The position numbers were made by a program, and so were the translations under genes. The notes below the pieces were generated by a model that was not told the origin of the DNA, did no database searches, and was given only the letters and a program-made list of their open reading frames with translations. Below, piece after piece: positions 16,413 through 24,587 of a stretch of DNA of 64,000 nt (within the stretch, counting starts at the first letter, position 1; each line of letters opens with the position of its first letter). Source of the DNA: a virus; IMG/VR virus record IMGVR_UViG_3300025133_000077, positions 1 to 64,000 of that record, one strand, 5' to 3'.

Positions 16413-16784
16413 ATGGCGATCAGCCGGGTCGGTGCTATCCCCGACCCTCCCTGCTTCGGCAAGCCCAGTTTTTACAACGAACGAGACGAGGACTGCCGCA
16501 CCTGTCACGCGAAGATCAGGTGCAAGGTCCAGGTCCGACAGAAGAAGAAGGGAGTCCCTGCCAAGAGCAAGAACTCCCGAGTCGACAGATCCTCCGTGGT
16601 GGAGGAAGATGACGCCCCCACTTTCAGGACCAGGAAGGAGCGCTCGACCACCTGGTTCGGCGCCCTCAAGCACAACTCCTTCATCCGGCTGTGTTCCACG
16701 TTCTTCCGCGAGCTGGCGTTCGGGGTGGAGCAGATTCCTTTGGAGCCGTACTCGGACCAGGAGGCGGAGGAGATCGATGACTGA
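16413..16784 (+). CDS. Hypothetical basic protein with CxxC
   Basis: 123 residues, starting at an ATG preceded by AGGAG (9 nt). It has DPPCFGKPSFYNERDEDCRTCHAKIRC, four cysteines that could hold one zinc, then a Lys/Arg-rich region (VRQKKKGVPAKSKNSR) and a helical acidic end. First gene of the long replication operon; the end overlaps the XRE regulator by 8 bases. Family unknown; a DNA-binding or regulatory role is plausible from charge and position. Confidence 0.65.
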   Translation: MAISRVGAIPDPPCFGKPSFYNERDEDCRTCHAKIRCKVQVRQKKKGVPAKSKNSRVDRSSVVEEDDAPTFRTRKERSTTWFGALKHNSFIRLCSTFFRELAFGVEQIPLEPYSDQEAEEIDD

Positions 16785-17235
16785 CACCATCAACATCGGG
16801 GGGCTCATCCGGGCTGCTCGAAAGACGCGCTTCGGCAGCATGAGGAAGGCCGCAACGGCCATCGTCATCACGGATGCTCGTGGCACCCGCTCCCTGTCGG
16901 GAGAGGGGCTGCGGAAGATCGAGACGGGCCTCTCCCTCCCGTCTGCGAACGTGCTTAGCGCCCTGATCACCGGGTGGGAGCTCGGCAAGAAGGAGGCCGA
17001 CCAGCTGCGGTACGCCGTGCATGCGGCGCACGAACGCAAGGCCGGCTACGAGCCCCGGCAGAAGGAGGACCTCGGAGAGAACCGAGAGGCGGTCATCGCC
17101 TCTGCCGTCGGCGACATCCTCAGCAAGAGCAAGATCCTCGTCGAGGGGATGGTCGAAGAGGAGGATGACCAGGAAGCCTTCCTGGAGGAGCTGAAGACGA
17201 TCGCGGACAAGACGCTGCGAGAGTACTTCCGGTGA
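16777..17235 (+). CDS. XRE/Cro-type helix-turn-helix regulator
   Basis: 152 residues. Residues ~6-65 follow the XRE pattern: IGGLIRAARKTRFGSMRKAA, then GEGLRKIETGLSLPSANVLSALI, with the conserved Glu/Ile and Pro-containing turn of the five-helix fold. The C-terminal half is an acidic helix, probably for dimerisation. The ATG at 16777 has GGAGGAG 5 nt upstream. A longer in-frame reading from 16345 would contain the previous gene's sequence out of frame and is rejected. It likely controls early or late transcription; the inverted repeat just upstream (16363) is a possible target. Confidence 0.75.
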   Translation: MTDTINIGGLIRAARKTRFGSMRKAATAIVITDARGTRSLSGEGLRKIETGLSLPSANVLSALITGWELGKKEADQLRYAVHAAHERKAGYEPRQKEDLGENREAVIASAVGDILSKSKILVEGMVEEEDDQEAFLEELKTIADKTLREYFR

Positions 17236-18566
17236 CCCTGTACACCTTCTGCAGGAGGGACCCGGGCAGCGCCTACATCGACCGGAATCTCTGGCTGCCG
17301 AAGGTGCGGCTGGGCCTCCGGCCTATCAAGCAGCGGCTGTCCTTCCGAGTCGCGACCGGCAAGAACCGGGACAAGATCGTCAAGATGTTCGCCTACCGAG
17401 AGGAGGAACATCACCTGGTTGTGCCCCGCAACTTCATGCCTCCCCAAGAGCTGCTCGACCAAGACATCCCCGTCATCGATCTGCGCCCCGCGTCTTACCC
17501 TCGGGTGGTGATGGCGCACTCCATCATCCCCCGGCCTCATCAGGTGGAGCCGCTCGCGAAGCTGGAGAAGATCGGCGACGGCACCCTGAACGTGGGGTGC
17601 GGCCGAGGCAAGACGGTGATGGCGCTGTACGAGGCCGCTCGAGTGGGCGCCCCGACGATGGTCATCTGCCAGAACAGCTCCATCCTCCAGCAGTGGGAGA
17701 GGGAGATCAACGACAAGCTCGACTTCAACGGAGACGTGCGGTGGGTCAAGGGGAAGGGCCTGCCGGGAGACGACACCTCCTTCGCCCTCGCCACCATCCA
17801 GTCCCTCTACGACCGAGCGGGGGAGCTGCCTCGCAGCTTCACGCACAGGTGGGGGACGGTCATCTTCGACGAGGCTCACCACGTCTCGGCCCCGAAGTTC
17901 TCGAAGGCCGCGGACATCTTCCCAGGGAGGAGGCTGGCGCTCACCGCGACGGCGAAGAGGAACGACGGGCTGGAGAAGATCTACCAGTACCACCTCGGCG
18001 ACATCTTCCACGTGGACCTCACGCAGGACCTGGTGCCGAAGATCATCTTCCTGGAGTTGCCGGGCTTCGAGCCACCGAAGAGCGTGTACGACGACGTCAG
18101 CCTCAAGACCTGGCTGTCCAAGAACCCCGACTACAACGCCATCATCGCCAAGGAGACCCGCGCCGCTTTGAAGAAGGGGCGGACGGTGATGGTGCTCTCA
18201 CATCGAGTCGATCAGCTGCTCGCTCTGGAGAAGCTGGTGCCTGCGGGCAAGGCCATCTACGGGCCCGTCAAGTTGGAGGACCGCGACGAGATCCTCCGCT
18301 CCGCCAACCCCATCTTCGCGTCCATGAACCTCGCCCAGGAAGGGCTTGATCGGCCTCAGCTCGACACCGTGCTGTGTGCCACTCTCTTCAGCAACCCCAA
18401 CTCGTTCCAGCAGGTCGCCGGACGAGCTCTCCGAGAGTTCGCAGGGAAGATGGACCCCGTCATCGTCTTCTGCGTCCCCACCATCCGCCGCTGCCGCAAC
18501 CAAGCGAAGCGGCTCGCTACCTTCGCCCGCAAAGCGGGCTACCCCGTGGAGTACCACCGAGCATGA
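17232..18566 (+). CDS. SF2 DNA helicase (UvsW/RadD-like)
   Basis: 444 residues starting at a GTG that overlaps the previous stop (GTGA). Motifs in order: I GCGRGKT (~122), II DEAHH (~216), III LTATAKR (~238), V MNLAQEGLDRP (~365), VI FQQVAGRALRE (~393). The Q-tip/RPHQ sequence before motif I (IIPRPHQ) and the size fit branch-migrating or fork-reversing SF2 helicases such as T4 UvsW. It would unwind branched or R-loop structures during recombination-dependent replication; exact substrate is not visible. It ends by ATGA overlap with the next gene. Confidence 0.9.
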   Translation: MTLYTFCRRDPGSAYIDRNLWLPKVRLGLRPIKQRLSFRVATGKNRDKIVKMFAYREEEHHLVVPRNFMPPQELLDQDIPVIDLRPASYPRVVMAHSIIPRPHQVEPLAKLEKIGDGTLNVGCGRGKTVMALYEAARVGAPTMVICQNSSILQQWEREINDKLDFNGDVRWVKGKGLPGDDTSFALATIQSLYDRAGELPRSFTHRWGTVIFDEAHHVSAPKFSKAADIFPGRRLALTATAKRNDGLEKIYQYHLGDIFHVDLTQDLVPKIIFLELPGFEPPKSVYDDVSLKTWLSKNPDYNAIIAKETRAALKKGRTVMVLSHRVDQLLALEKLVPAGKAIYGPVKLEDRDEILRSANPIFASMNLAQEGLDRPQLDTVLCATLFSNPNSFQQVAGRALREFAGKMDPVIVFCVPTIRRCRNQAKRLATFARKAGYPVEYHRA

Positions 18567-18970
18567 GCAACACCAAGAAGAACGTCAGCAAGCTGGCCGT
18601 CGTGATGATGGTCAACCGGACCGCCTGGATCGGCAAGATCTACGACACCGACGAGCCGCCGACCATGATCCGGGACGCATCCATCGCGTTCCTGAACCCG
18701 CAGAAGGGCCCGCAGCCGGACATGATGGCGCTGTACCCCATCCGCATGCCCTACGGGCTCGCCGGCGAGACGCTGAAGCGTCTCCGCCTGAACCCCGTCA
18801 ACGTGGAGTCCTGGGCCTTCGTCGAGGACATGACCGCCCTGGACCAGAAGCAGATCAAGGGCTTCCTCAAGATCCAGAACGAGCGCGAGTCCAACGACGG
18901 CGCCACGGCGGCCGGGATCGTCCTGCCCACCGGACAGGACATGGAGGCCATCCGCCGAGGCCGCCGATGA
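18563..18970 (+). CDS. Hypothetical protein between helicase and UDG-like gene
   Basis: 135 residues; ATG 18563 overlaps the helicase stop and its own stop overlaps the next ATG. The sequence is a compact alpha/beta protein with KLAVVMMVNRTAWIGKIYD near the start and a charged C-terminal end. No recognised motif, membrane segment or cysteine pattern. The strict overlaps on both sides mean it is co-translated with the SF2 helicase and the glycosylase-like gene, so a DNA-metabolism role is likely but unproven. Confidence 0.6.
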   Translation: MSNTKKNVSKLAVVMMVNRTAWIGKIYDTDEPPTMIRDASIAFLNPQKGPQPDMMALYPIRMPYGLAGETLKRLRLNPVNVESWAFVEDMTALDQKQIKGFLKIQNERESNDGATAAGIVLPTGQDMEAIRRGRR

Positions 18971-19713
18971 TTCCGACGCTCAAGGATCTCTTCGAGATCT
19001 ACGTCACCAACGAGTGCGACAAGTGCCCGCGGTTGGTGGAGAGCAGGACCAGCCTCGTGTTCGGTGAGGGGCACCTCGACCCGGACATCGTGGTGGTCGG
19101 GGAGGCTCCGGGGTACTGGGAAGACGACCTGGCTCGCCCCTTCGTGGGTCAGTCAGGCGTCCTCCTGGACTCCTTCCTCGCCTACTTCGGCCGGAAGTCC
19201 AACTCCTCCCTCTGGGCCGTCGGCGAGTCCGTCTCCAAGGGGAAGGAGCTCTCCGGCGACGTCGCCGACACCGTTCGTGATGCCCTCATCGAGACGGAGA
19301 AGGTGCACTACCTGAACGCCGTGCTCTGCCGGCCGCCGGAGAACGTGGCGCCCAACCGCCTGGAGCTGGAGGCCTGCCGAGAACGGCTCGTCCAGACCAT
19401 CTACCGCCTGGACCCCCTGATCGTGCTGGCGTGCGGCAAGGGGGCCGCCAAGTCCCTGCTCGGGAAGACGCTGAACGTGCAGGACAACCGGGGCCAGGTC
19501 TTCGACCTCGAAATCCCGGGGGTAACTGGCGGCATCAGGTACCCGATGCTCCTGACGTACCACCCCTCTTACGTCAATCGCGTGGGGGACTTCTTGAGCA
19601 AGACCGGGCCGGGTGTGCAGTTCGCGGAAGACCTCGAACGGCTCTTCACCCTGACCGATGAGACCCGACATCTGACCTGTGGCATGGAGATGCCCGAGAG
19701 GAGGAAGTGGTGA
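18967..19713 (+). CDS. Uracil-DNA glycosylase superfamily (family 4/5-like)
   Basis: 248 residues. Cysteines in CDKCPRL at the N-terminus and CRPPENVAPNRLELEAC in the middle fit the four Cys of the iron-sulphur cluster of family 4 enzymes. The active-site strand is VVVGEAPGYWEDDLARPFVG, with the GEAPG...PFVG.SG pattern, and the C-terminal motif is LTYHPSYV (HPS). It should remove uracil from DNA, or be a related Fe-S glycosylase. Family 4 enzymes are usually about 200-220 residues; extra sequence is at the C-terminus. It lies in an ATGA-coupled chain of replication genes. Confidence 0.8.
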   Translation: MIPTLKDLFEIYVTNECDKCPRLVESRTSLVFGEGHLDPDIVVVGEAPGYWEDDLARPFVGQSGVLLDSFLAYFGRKSNSSLWAVGESVSKGKELSGDVADTVRDALIETEKVHYLNAVLCRPPENVAPNRLELEACRERLVQTIYRLDPLIVLACGKGAAKSLLGKTLNVQDNRGQVFDLEIPGVTGGIRYPMLLTYHPSYVNRVGDFLSKTGPGVQFAEDLERLFTLTDETRHLTCGMEMPERRKW

Positions 19714-20177
19714 TCCCGAAGAACGTGGAAGACGTGGACACCAGCGCTGCCGAAGAGGCGGTGCAGGCGTTCGAGGAAGCGGAGGAAGAGTTCAAGGCTC
19801 TCCTCCAGGACATCAAGGACAGCCTGGGAGAGGACTGGTACGAGTACCTCCTCGAGACCATGGACAAGCGGCGGACCCTCTGCACCCGGGCGCGGCAGGC
19901 CGTGCGCGGGGTGAAGACGGGGGTGGGCAACTTCGGCGTCCGCGCCGTCACGAAGAACGCATGGGACCCGGCGGCGGCCGTGGAGCTGGCTCGGGTCCGC
20001 GACGAGCGGGACGAGCTCATCGACGCCGGGGTGCTGAAGTACTCCTTCGACCACAAGCGCGCGAGCGAGGTCCTCGAGCCGCACGTCATGGCCATCTACA
20101 AGGAGAAGGCGCACAGCACCTACCCCGGCACCACGCAGGTCCTCGGCCCGAAGCCGGACGATGACCTCTTCAAGTAG
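19710..20177 (+). CDS. Hypothetical helical acidic protein
   Basis: 155 residues. A long N-terminal acidic helix (EEAVQAFEEAEEEFKALLQDIKD, ~12-34) suggests coiled coil, followed by a mixed region. Starts are two adjacent GTG codons (19707, 19710); 19710 is preferred because AGGAGG is then 5 nt away and it forms a GTGA overlap with the glycosylase gene. No recognised family. Likely a small replication or nucleoid accessory, by position only. Confidence 0.6.
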   Translation: MIPKNVEDVDTSAAEEAVQAFEEAEEEFKALLQDIKDSLGEDWYEYLLETMDKRRTLCTRARQAVRGVKTGVGNFGVRAVTKNAWDPAAAVELARVRDERDELIDAGVLKYSFDHKRASEVLEPHVMAIYKEKAHSTYPGTTQVLGPKPDDDLFK

Positions 20178-20193
20178 GACGACGCCCCGCATC

Positions 20194-20514
20194 ATGATCC
20201 GGCGCAGCGCTGTGAAATCCGGGATGGCCCCGGAGGACCAGTTCTGCGACGATTTCCAGCCCTCGGAGGAGCACATGGACAAGGCGAAGAAACTGGTGGG
20301 CAACGGCAAGGCGGAAGTGTCCGTCGGCATGGACATGGGGGAGAAGGACTTCGGCAACGGCTTCGGCGTCTTCGTCTCCGTGAAGCTCACATGCAACCAG
20401 GACGAGAACTCGATCGATGCGGCGCAGGCCCTCGGCCAGGAGATGGTCAAGAGCTACATCGAGATGCAGCACGGAGAGGCGAAGGACCTGTACCAGTACC
20501 TCGCGGGAACCTGA
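20194..20514 (+). CDS. Hypothetical protein before DnaB-like operon
   Basis: About 106 residues if the ATG at 20194 is used; ATG 20161 and ATG 20224 are alternatives and none has a clear ribosome site. The C-terminal part is a regular alpha/beta sequence (GFGVFVSVKLTC, AAQALGQEMVKSYIEMQ). It ends in a TGATG overlap with the next gene. No recognised family. Confidence 0.55.
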   Translation: MIRRSAVKSGMAPEDQFCDDFQPSEEHMDKAKKLVGNGKAEVSVGMDMGEKDFGNGFGVFVSVKLTCNQDENSIDAAQALGQEMVKSYIEMQHGEAKDLYQYLAGT

Positions 20515-20762
20515 TGGGGCTGCCCATCGCCGAGAACGACCTCTTCACCGCCAGCCTGATCAAGCTCGAACTCGAGCGGGCTGACGGAACGGGGGCCGTG
20601 TTCCAGCTGATGTACGAGGTCGAGATCCGCAATCGGAGTACCGGCGTTCACGCCGTGCTCCGTGCGCGGGACCTTCCTCCGGACATCCAGGGGCACCTCC
20701 AGGAACTGCGCGCCATGCTCGAGCAGCACGCCGGCGAGAGGCTCTTTTCAACCGGCACGTAG
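20514..20762 (+). CDS. Small hypothetical protein
   Basis: 82 residues. ATG 20514 overlaps the previous TGA. It has a short beta segment (LIKLELERADGTGAVFQLMYEVEI) and a helical end (IQGHLQELRAMLEQHAGERLF). No motif recognised. Eight bases separate it from the helicase start. Confidence 0.6.
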   Translation: MGLPIAENDLFTASLIKLELERADGTGAVFQLMYEVEIRNRSTGVHAVLRARDLPPDIQGHLQELRAMLEQHAGERLFSTGT

Positions 20763-20770
20763 GAGACGCA

Positions 20771-22201
20771 GTGGCAGCGCTGGAACCCACCCTGATCTCC
20801 AACATCCTGCGAGACCAGACCCTGAAGCCCGTCATCGAGGCGGGCATCACTGAAGCCGACTTCCAGACCCTCGAGGGGGCTGAGTGGTTCCGGTTCATCT
20901 ACCGACACTTCCGGAACCGATCTACCTACGGGCAGATCCCCAGTACCGGGCAGTTCAAGAGGAGGTTCCGGGGGTTCGACTTCTCTCCCTCCACCGACTC
21001 CATCGCGTCGCTCTGCCAGGAGCTGCGGGACAACCAGATGGTCCTGGAGGGGGCGGACCTCGCCGACAAGATCCAAGACCTCCTGGACGACGACGACCTG
21101 GACGACGTGCTGTCCAACCTCTCGGGCTTCCTGCGCAAGTGGACGTCCAAGCGAGCGGACGGAGGTGACCTCGACCTCGCACAGGCCGTCGGCACCCTCA
21201 AGGACCAGTACTACGCCGTGAAGGACGGCGACGGACTGCTGGGCATCCCCTACCCCTGGGAGCCAGTGAACAACGAGACGCTGGGCATGCTCGCCGGGCA
21301 GCTCATCATCATCTACGGCCGGCCGAAGGCGATGAAGACCTGGGTGGCGCTGTACATCGCCGTCTACGCCTACCTGTTCTGTGGGGCGAGGGTGCTGTTC
21401 TACAGCCGCGAGATGGACCGGGTGCAGATCCTGCGACGTGCTTCCAGCATCGTCGTCGGGCTCGACTACCGGGACATCAAGCGGGCCTCCCTCACCGACG
21501 TGGCAGAGCAGGAACTCTGGGGCGCGATGGAGGAACTCTCCGAAGGAGAGGACCTGGGCAACGGGCAGCGCAGTCGCTTCGTCATCTCGAACGACCGCGG
21601 AGCCAACAACGCCGCGACCGTGGACTTGATCTTCCAGAAGGCGCGGGACTACGAAGTCGACCTCGTGGTCGTCGACGCGGTCTACAAGCTCCAGGACGGG
21701 AGAACGAGCAAGAGGGACGCCGACTGGAAGACCCAGATGCACGTGCTCCAGGACATCAAGGACGGTGCCGTGGACATGGGCATCCCCGCCATCGCGGTCA
21801 CCCAGGCCAACCGCTCCGCTGCCAAGAACAACGTGAAGCAGGTGGACACCTCTGAGGTGGCGTTCACCGATGCAGCGGGCATGGAGTGCGACGGCATGTT
21901 CCGGGTCATCAAGGGGACCGACCCAGAGACAGGAGAGAACGAGCTGGCCCTGGTGTGGGCGGCGACTCGAGACGAGGAGCTCGACGCCATCCTCATCAAC
22001 GGCCAGCCCGGCTACAACTTCCGACTCAAGCGGGAGCACATCACTCTCGACGAGCTGGTGGAGCGCAAAGCGCAGGAGGACAAGGACCTGAGTGCGGGAG
22101 ACCCCGCACCCAAGAAGACAGGCAGAGCAGCTGGTCGTCGGAGCGCGCGCGGCAGGTCCGCCGTGTCGCTGGCACGCCAGGGAGCCAAGAGGAAGAAGTG
22201 A
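20771..22201 (+). CDS. DnaB-like replicative helicase (RecA-fold ATPase)
   Basis: 476 residues from GTG 20771, with AGGAG 5 nt upstream. An N-terminal helical domain (~1-140) precedes a RecA-type ATPase core. Walker A reads YGRPKAMKTW (~177-186) with Lys and Thr but Met where most helicases have Gly. Walker B is VDLVVVDAVYKL (~297-308), followed by a sensor-like AVTQANRS. The last ~40 residues are basic. It would move as a hexamer 5'-3' on the lagging strand and work with the primase encoded next, whose GTG overlaps this gene's stop (GTGA). Confidence 0.85.
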   Translation: MAALEPTLISNILRDQTLKPVIEAGITEADFQTLEGAEWFRFIYRHFRNRSTYGQIPSTGQFKRRFRGFDFSPSTDSIASLCQELRDNQMVLEGADLADKIQDLLDDDDLDDVLSNLSGFLRKWTSKRADGGDLDLAQAVGTLKDQYYAVKDGDGLLGIPYPWEPVNNETLGMLAGQLIIIYGRPKAMKTWVALYIAVYAYLFCGARVLFYSREMDRVQILRRASSIVVGLDYRDIKRASLTDVAEQELWGAMEELSEGEDLGNGQRSRFVISNDRGANNAATVDLIFQKARDYEVDLVVVDAVYKLQDGRTSKRDADWKTQMHVLQDIKDGAVDMGIPAIAVTQANRSAAKNNVKQVDTSEVAFTDAAGMECDGMFRVIKGTDPETGENELALVWAATRDEELDAILINGQPGYNFRLKREHITLDELVERKAQEDKDLSAGDPAPKKTGRAAGRRSARGRSAVSLARQGAKRKK

Positions 22202-23196
22202 ACGTCTCCTCCGTCGTCCGCCGCATCGCAGACGAACACCTCACTCGGTACAGGGAAGGAGCGGATCACGAGATCATCGGCTGCTGCCCCCTCCACGAGG
22301 ACAGCAGTCCCTCCTTCGCCATCAACGAGAAGACGGGGCTCTGGTGTTGCTACGGCGGCTGCGGTGGAGGGAGCCTCACCTACCTGCTCTACCGGCTGGA
22401 GTACAGCCGGCGGAACATCGACCGGCTCGTCGAGCCGATCAGGGCCCAGCTCCAGCGCCCACCCAAGAAGAGGATCAAGGATGTCGCGGACCCCTTCCGC
22501 GCACTCCACCCTCTTCCTGAAGCGCTGCTGGGCGTCTACGACGTCGACCGGCCGCACCCCATGCTCGTCGACATCTTCGAGGCAGATCTGCTTCGTCGGT
22601 ACGACGTGGGGTACGACCGGCACAACCACCGCATCACCTTCCCCATCAGGGATCTGTACGGGAACCTCGCAGGGTTCAGCGGGAGGGCCACGGCCCGTAC
22701 CCCGCCGGGCCCCGGCGGAGACATCCCGAAGTACAAGATCTACGACAAGGAGCTCATCCAGGACTACCCCGACTACAAGATCGACCGCGCAAGGCACCTG
22801 TACAACGCCGACCACGTCTACCCGAAGCTCTACTACTCCCGCGAGGAGGAGTGGCTGATTCTGGTGGAGGGGTTCAAGGCCGCGCTCTGGCTCATCCAGT
22901 GCGGCTTCCCCAACGTGGTGGCCTTCATGGGCGCCTCCCTCACCAACTCCGGGACAGCGTTGATCCAACGGATGACAGACCGCGTCATCCTCTTTCTGGA
23001 CAACGACATCACCGGACGGAAGAAGACCACCAAGGTGGGACGGATTCTGTCCGGGCCTGTCCGTAGACTGAAGGTCGTCGAGTACCCCTTCGACGCCTTC
23101 GCCCAACCCGATCACTTCGACCAAGAAGAGCTGACCTGGCTCTTCGATGACCACTGCCTGCCGTTTCGACGGTGGGCCAGGAGATACGCAGCATGA
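22198..23196 (+). CDS. DnaG-like primase
   Basis: 332 residues from GTG 22198. An N-terminal CHC2-type zinc region (CCPLHEDSSPSF then CCYGGCGGGSLTYLLYRL, ~27-60) is followed by a TOPRIM fold: ILVEGFKAALWLIQCG (~220-235) with the metal-binding Glu and GFKA, and ILFLDNDITGRKKT (~262-275) with the DxD-like pair. It makes RNA primers for the lagging strand. The chain is shorter than DnaG (~580-660) and lacks a recognised helicase-binding C-terminal domain, as in other phage primases. Confidence 0.88.
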   Translation: MNVSSVVRRIADEHLTRYREGADHEIIGCCPLHEDSSPSFAINEKTGLWCCYGGCGGGSLTYLLYRLEYSRRNIDRLVEPIRAQLQRPPKKRIKDVADPFRALHPLPEALLGVYDVDRPHPMLVDIFEADLLRRYDVGYDRHNHRITFPIRDLYGNLAGFSGRATARTPPGPGGDIPKYKIYDKELIQDYPDYKIDRARHLYNADHVYPKLYYSREEEWLILVEGFKAALWLIQCGFPNVVAFMGASLTNSGTALIQRMTDRVILFLDNDITGRKKTTKVGRILSGPVRRLKVVEYPFDAFAQPDHFDQEELTWLFDDHCLPFRRWARRYAA

Positions 23197-24536
23197 GCAC
23201 TTTCCGTTCCCGCACCCGCCGTTCCCGCAACGCCTCCAGCAAGCGCCGTGGAGGAGGCGGTGCCCGCGCCTTCTTCTCCGACGAGATCCGCTTCAAGTCG
23301 GTCCCCGTCAAGACCAGCGGCATCCCGACGCTCTTCATCGACGCCAAGTACCCGAACCCCCGCGGCGACGCGGGTGAGTGGGACGCCGAGTCGCCGTACT
23401 ACGTCTACAAGCAGGGCACCGCGGTCATCAAGGTCCGCGGGGAGTTCAAGGGCATGCGGACCGACTGCATGCCGGGCTCCATCAAGGCCCCCGACGAGAC
23501 CTACCCGGCCGACGACCCGCGCGTCTACCACAACCGGGACGACTTCCAGGACTCCTTCTGGAACTACCTGGACGACCAGAACGACGCCCGGATCAGCATC
23601 GGCTACAAGAACGTGCTGAACCTGCTGGACCTCCGGCCCCACCACGAGGTCGAGAAGACCAACCGGGACGGGGACATCATCAAGAAGCAGAGCGGCGACG
23701 CCGTGATGCACCGCGTCCCCTACGAGAAGGGCGGGGAGTACGACGGGGAGCCGATCGTCGTCGGTCGCCGGGGCTACTCGGTGTTCGGCGCCCGGCACAT
23801 CGAGCAGGTCATGGACCTGGAGCTGCAGGTCGAGGACTTCTGCCGCTCCTGCCGCGACGGGATCATCGTCCGGGAGGCCTTCATCTGCTCGCGCTGCGAC
23901 GAGGTGATGGTCGACCTCACCCAGGCCAACCTGAGCGAGGAGGAGGCGGAGAAGATCTACCAGACCGGCATGAAGTGCCCGCACTGCAAGGGCGCGGGCG
24001 TCTACCCCGAGGAGCTCCTCGGCTGCCGCATCCCCGACGACGAGGGCGACCCCTCCGACGACGTCTGCTGCGATCAGCCCTCCCGGGCGTCGCTGTTCGA
24101 CGTGGTGTGGCACGTCCGCAAGACCGGGACGGGCACCGACACGGCCGTCAGCTCGTACCGGAAGGGCAAGGACCGGAGCTGGGTCTGGCTGGAGAACTTC
24201 GAGGTCCTGGACGGCGAGGCGCTCATCGATCCCGAGTTCGAGGTCGAGGAGACCGAGACCGGGTTCAAGCCGAAGTACGTGTGGCACGAGGACGTCGCGA
24301 AGATGCTCACGCCCTACGACTTCAACAAGGTGCGCAACATCGGAGTCAAGGGCCTGCCGAACCACAACCTCGCCGACTTCCTCGGCATCGACCTGACCGG
24401 CGACCTCGCCGAGTACAACGACAAGAAGGCCGGGGATAAGGACGACGGCGGCAACAGCCGCGGTGGTGGCGGGGGCTCCCGGCGCTCCGGCTCCGGTCGT
24501 CGCTCCAGCCGCGGTGGCTCCGGCAGCCGTTACTGA
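23193..24536 (+). CDS. Zinc-ribbon protein, ssDNA-binding protein candidate
   Basis: 447 residues; the ATG at 23193 overlaps the primase stop. Residues 1-25 are basic (SRTRRSRNASSKRRG). Around residues 215-270 lie CRSC, CSRC, CPHC and a later DVCCDQ, a two-ribbon pattern. The C-terminus is Gly/Ser/Arg-rich and disordered. It sits between primase and DNA polymerase, where single-stranded-DNA-binding proteins are usual, and T4 gp32 also has a zinc site, so an SSB or recombination-mediator role is proposed. This is inference: the OB fold is not directly visible, and the basic Gly/Arg tail differs from the acidic tail of SSB. Confidence 0.55.
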   Translation: MSTFRSRTRRSRNASSKRRGGGGARAFFSDEIRFKSVPVKTSGIPTLFIDAKYPNPRGDAGEWDAESPYYVYKQGTAVIKVRGEFKGMRTDCMPGSIKAPDETYPADDPRVYHNRDDFQDSFWNYLDDQNDARISIGYKNVLNLLDLRPHHEVEKTNRDGDIIKKQSGDAVMHRVPYEKGGEYDGEPIVVGRRGYSVFGARHIEQVMDLELQVEDFCRSCRDGIIVREAFICSRCDEVMVDLTQANLSEEEAEKIYQTGMKCPHCKGAGVYPEELLGCRIPDDEGDPSDDVCCDQPSRASLFDVVWHVRKTGTGTDTAVSSYRKGKDRSWVWLENFEVLDGEALIDPEFEVEETETGFKPKYVWHEDVAKMLTPYDFNKVRNIGVKGLPNHNLADFLGIDLTGDLAEYNDKKAGDKDDGGNSRGGGGGSRRSGSGRRSSRGGSGSRY

Positions 24537-24548
24537 TCAACCTGAGCC

Positions 24549-24574
24549 TGGGGCGGCCCTTCGGGGCCGCCCCA
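24549..24574. terminator. Hairpin terminator with UUCG loop
   Basis: TGGGGCGGCCC, loop TTCG, GGGCCGCCCCA: an 11-bp perfect stem with a stable UUCG tetraloop, between the zinc-ribbon gene and the DNA polymerase. Little T-tract. It separates the helicase-primase segment from the polymerase segment and could act as a partial terminator or RNA-end stabiliser. Confidence 0.65.
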
Positions 24575-24587
24575 TTGGAGGACCTCG

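Noticed and set aside
16345-16776. Longer start for the XRE gene
   Set aside because: The upstream part reads the preceding gene out of frame; GGAGGAG sits just before ATG 16777.
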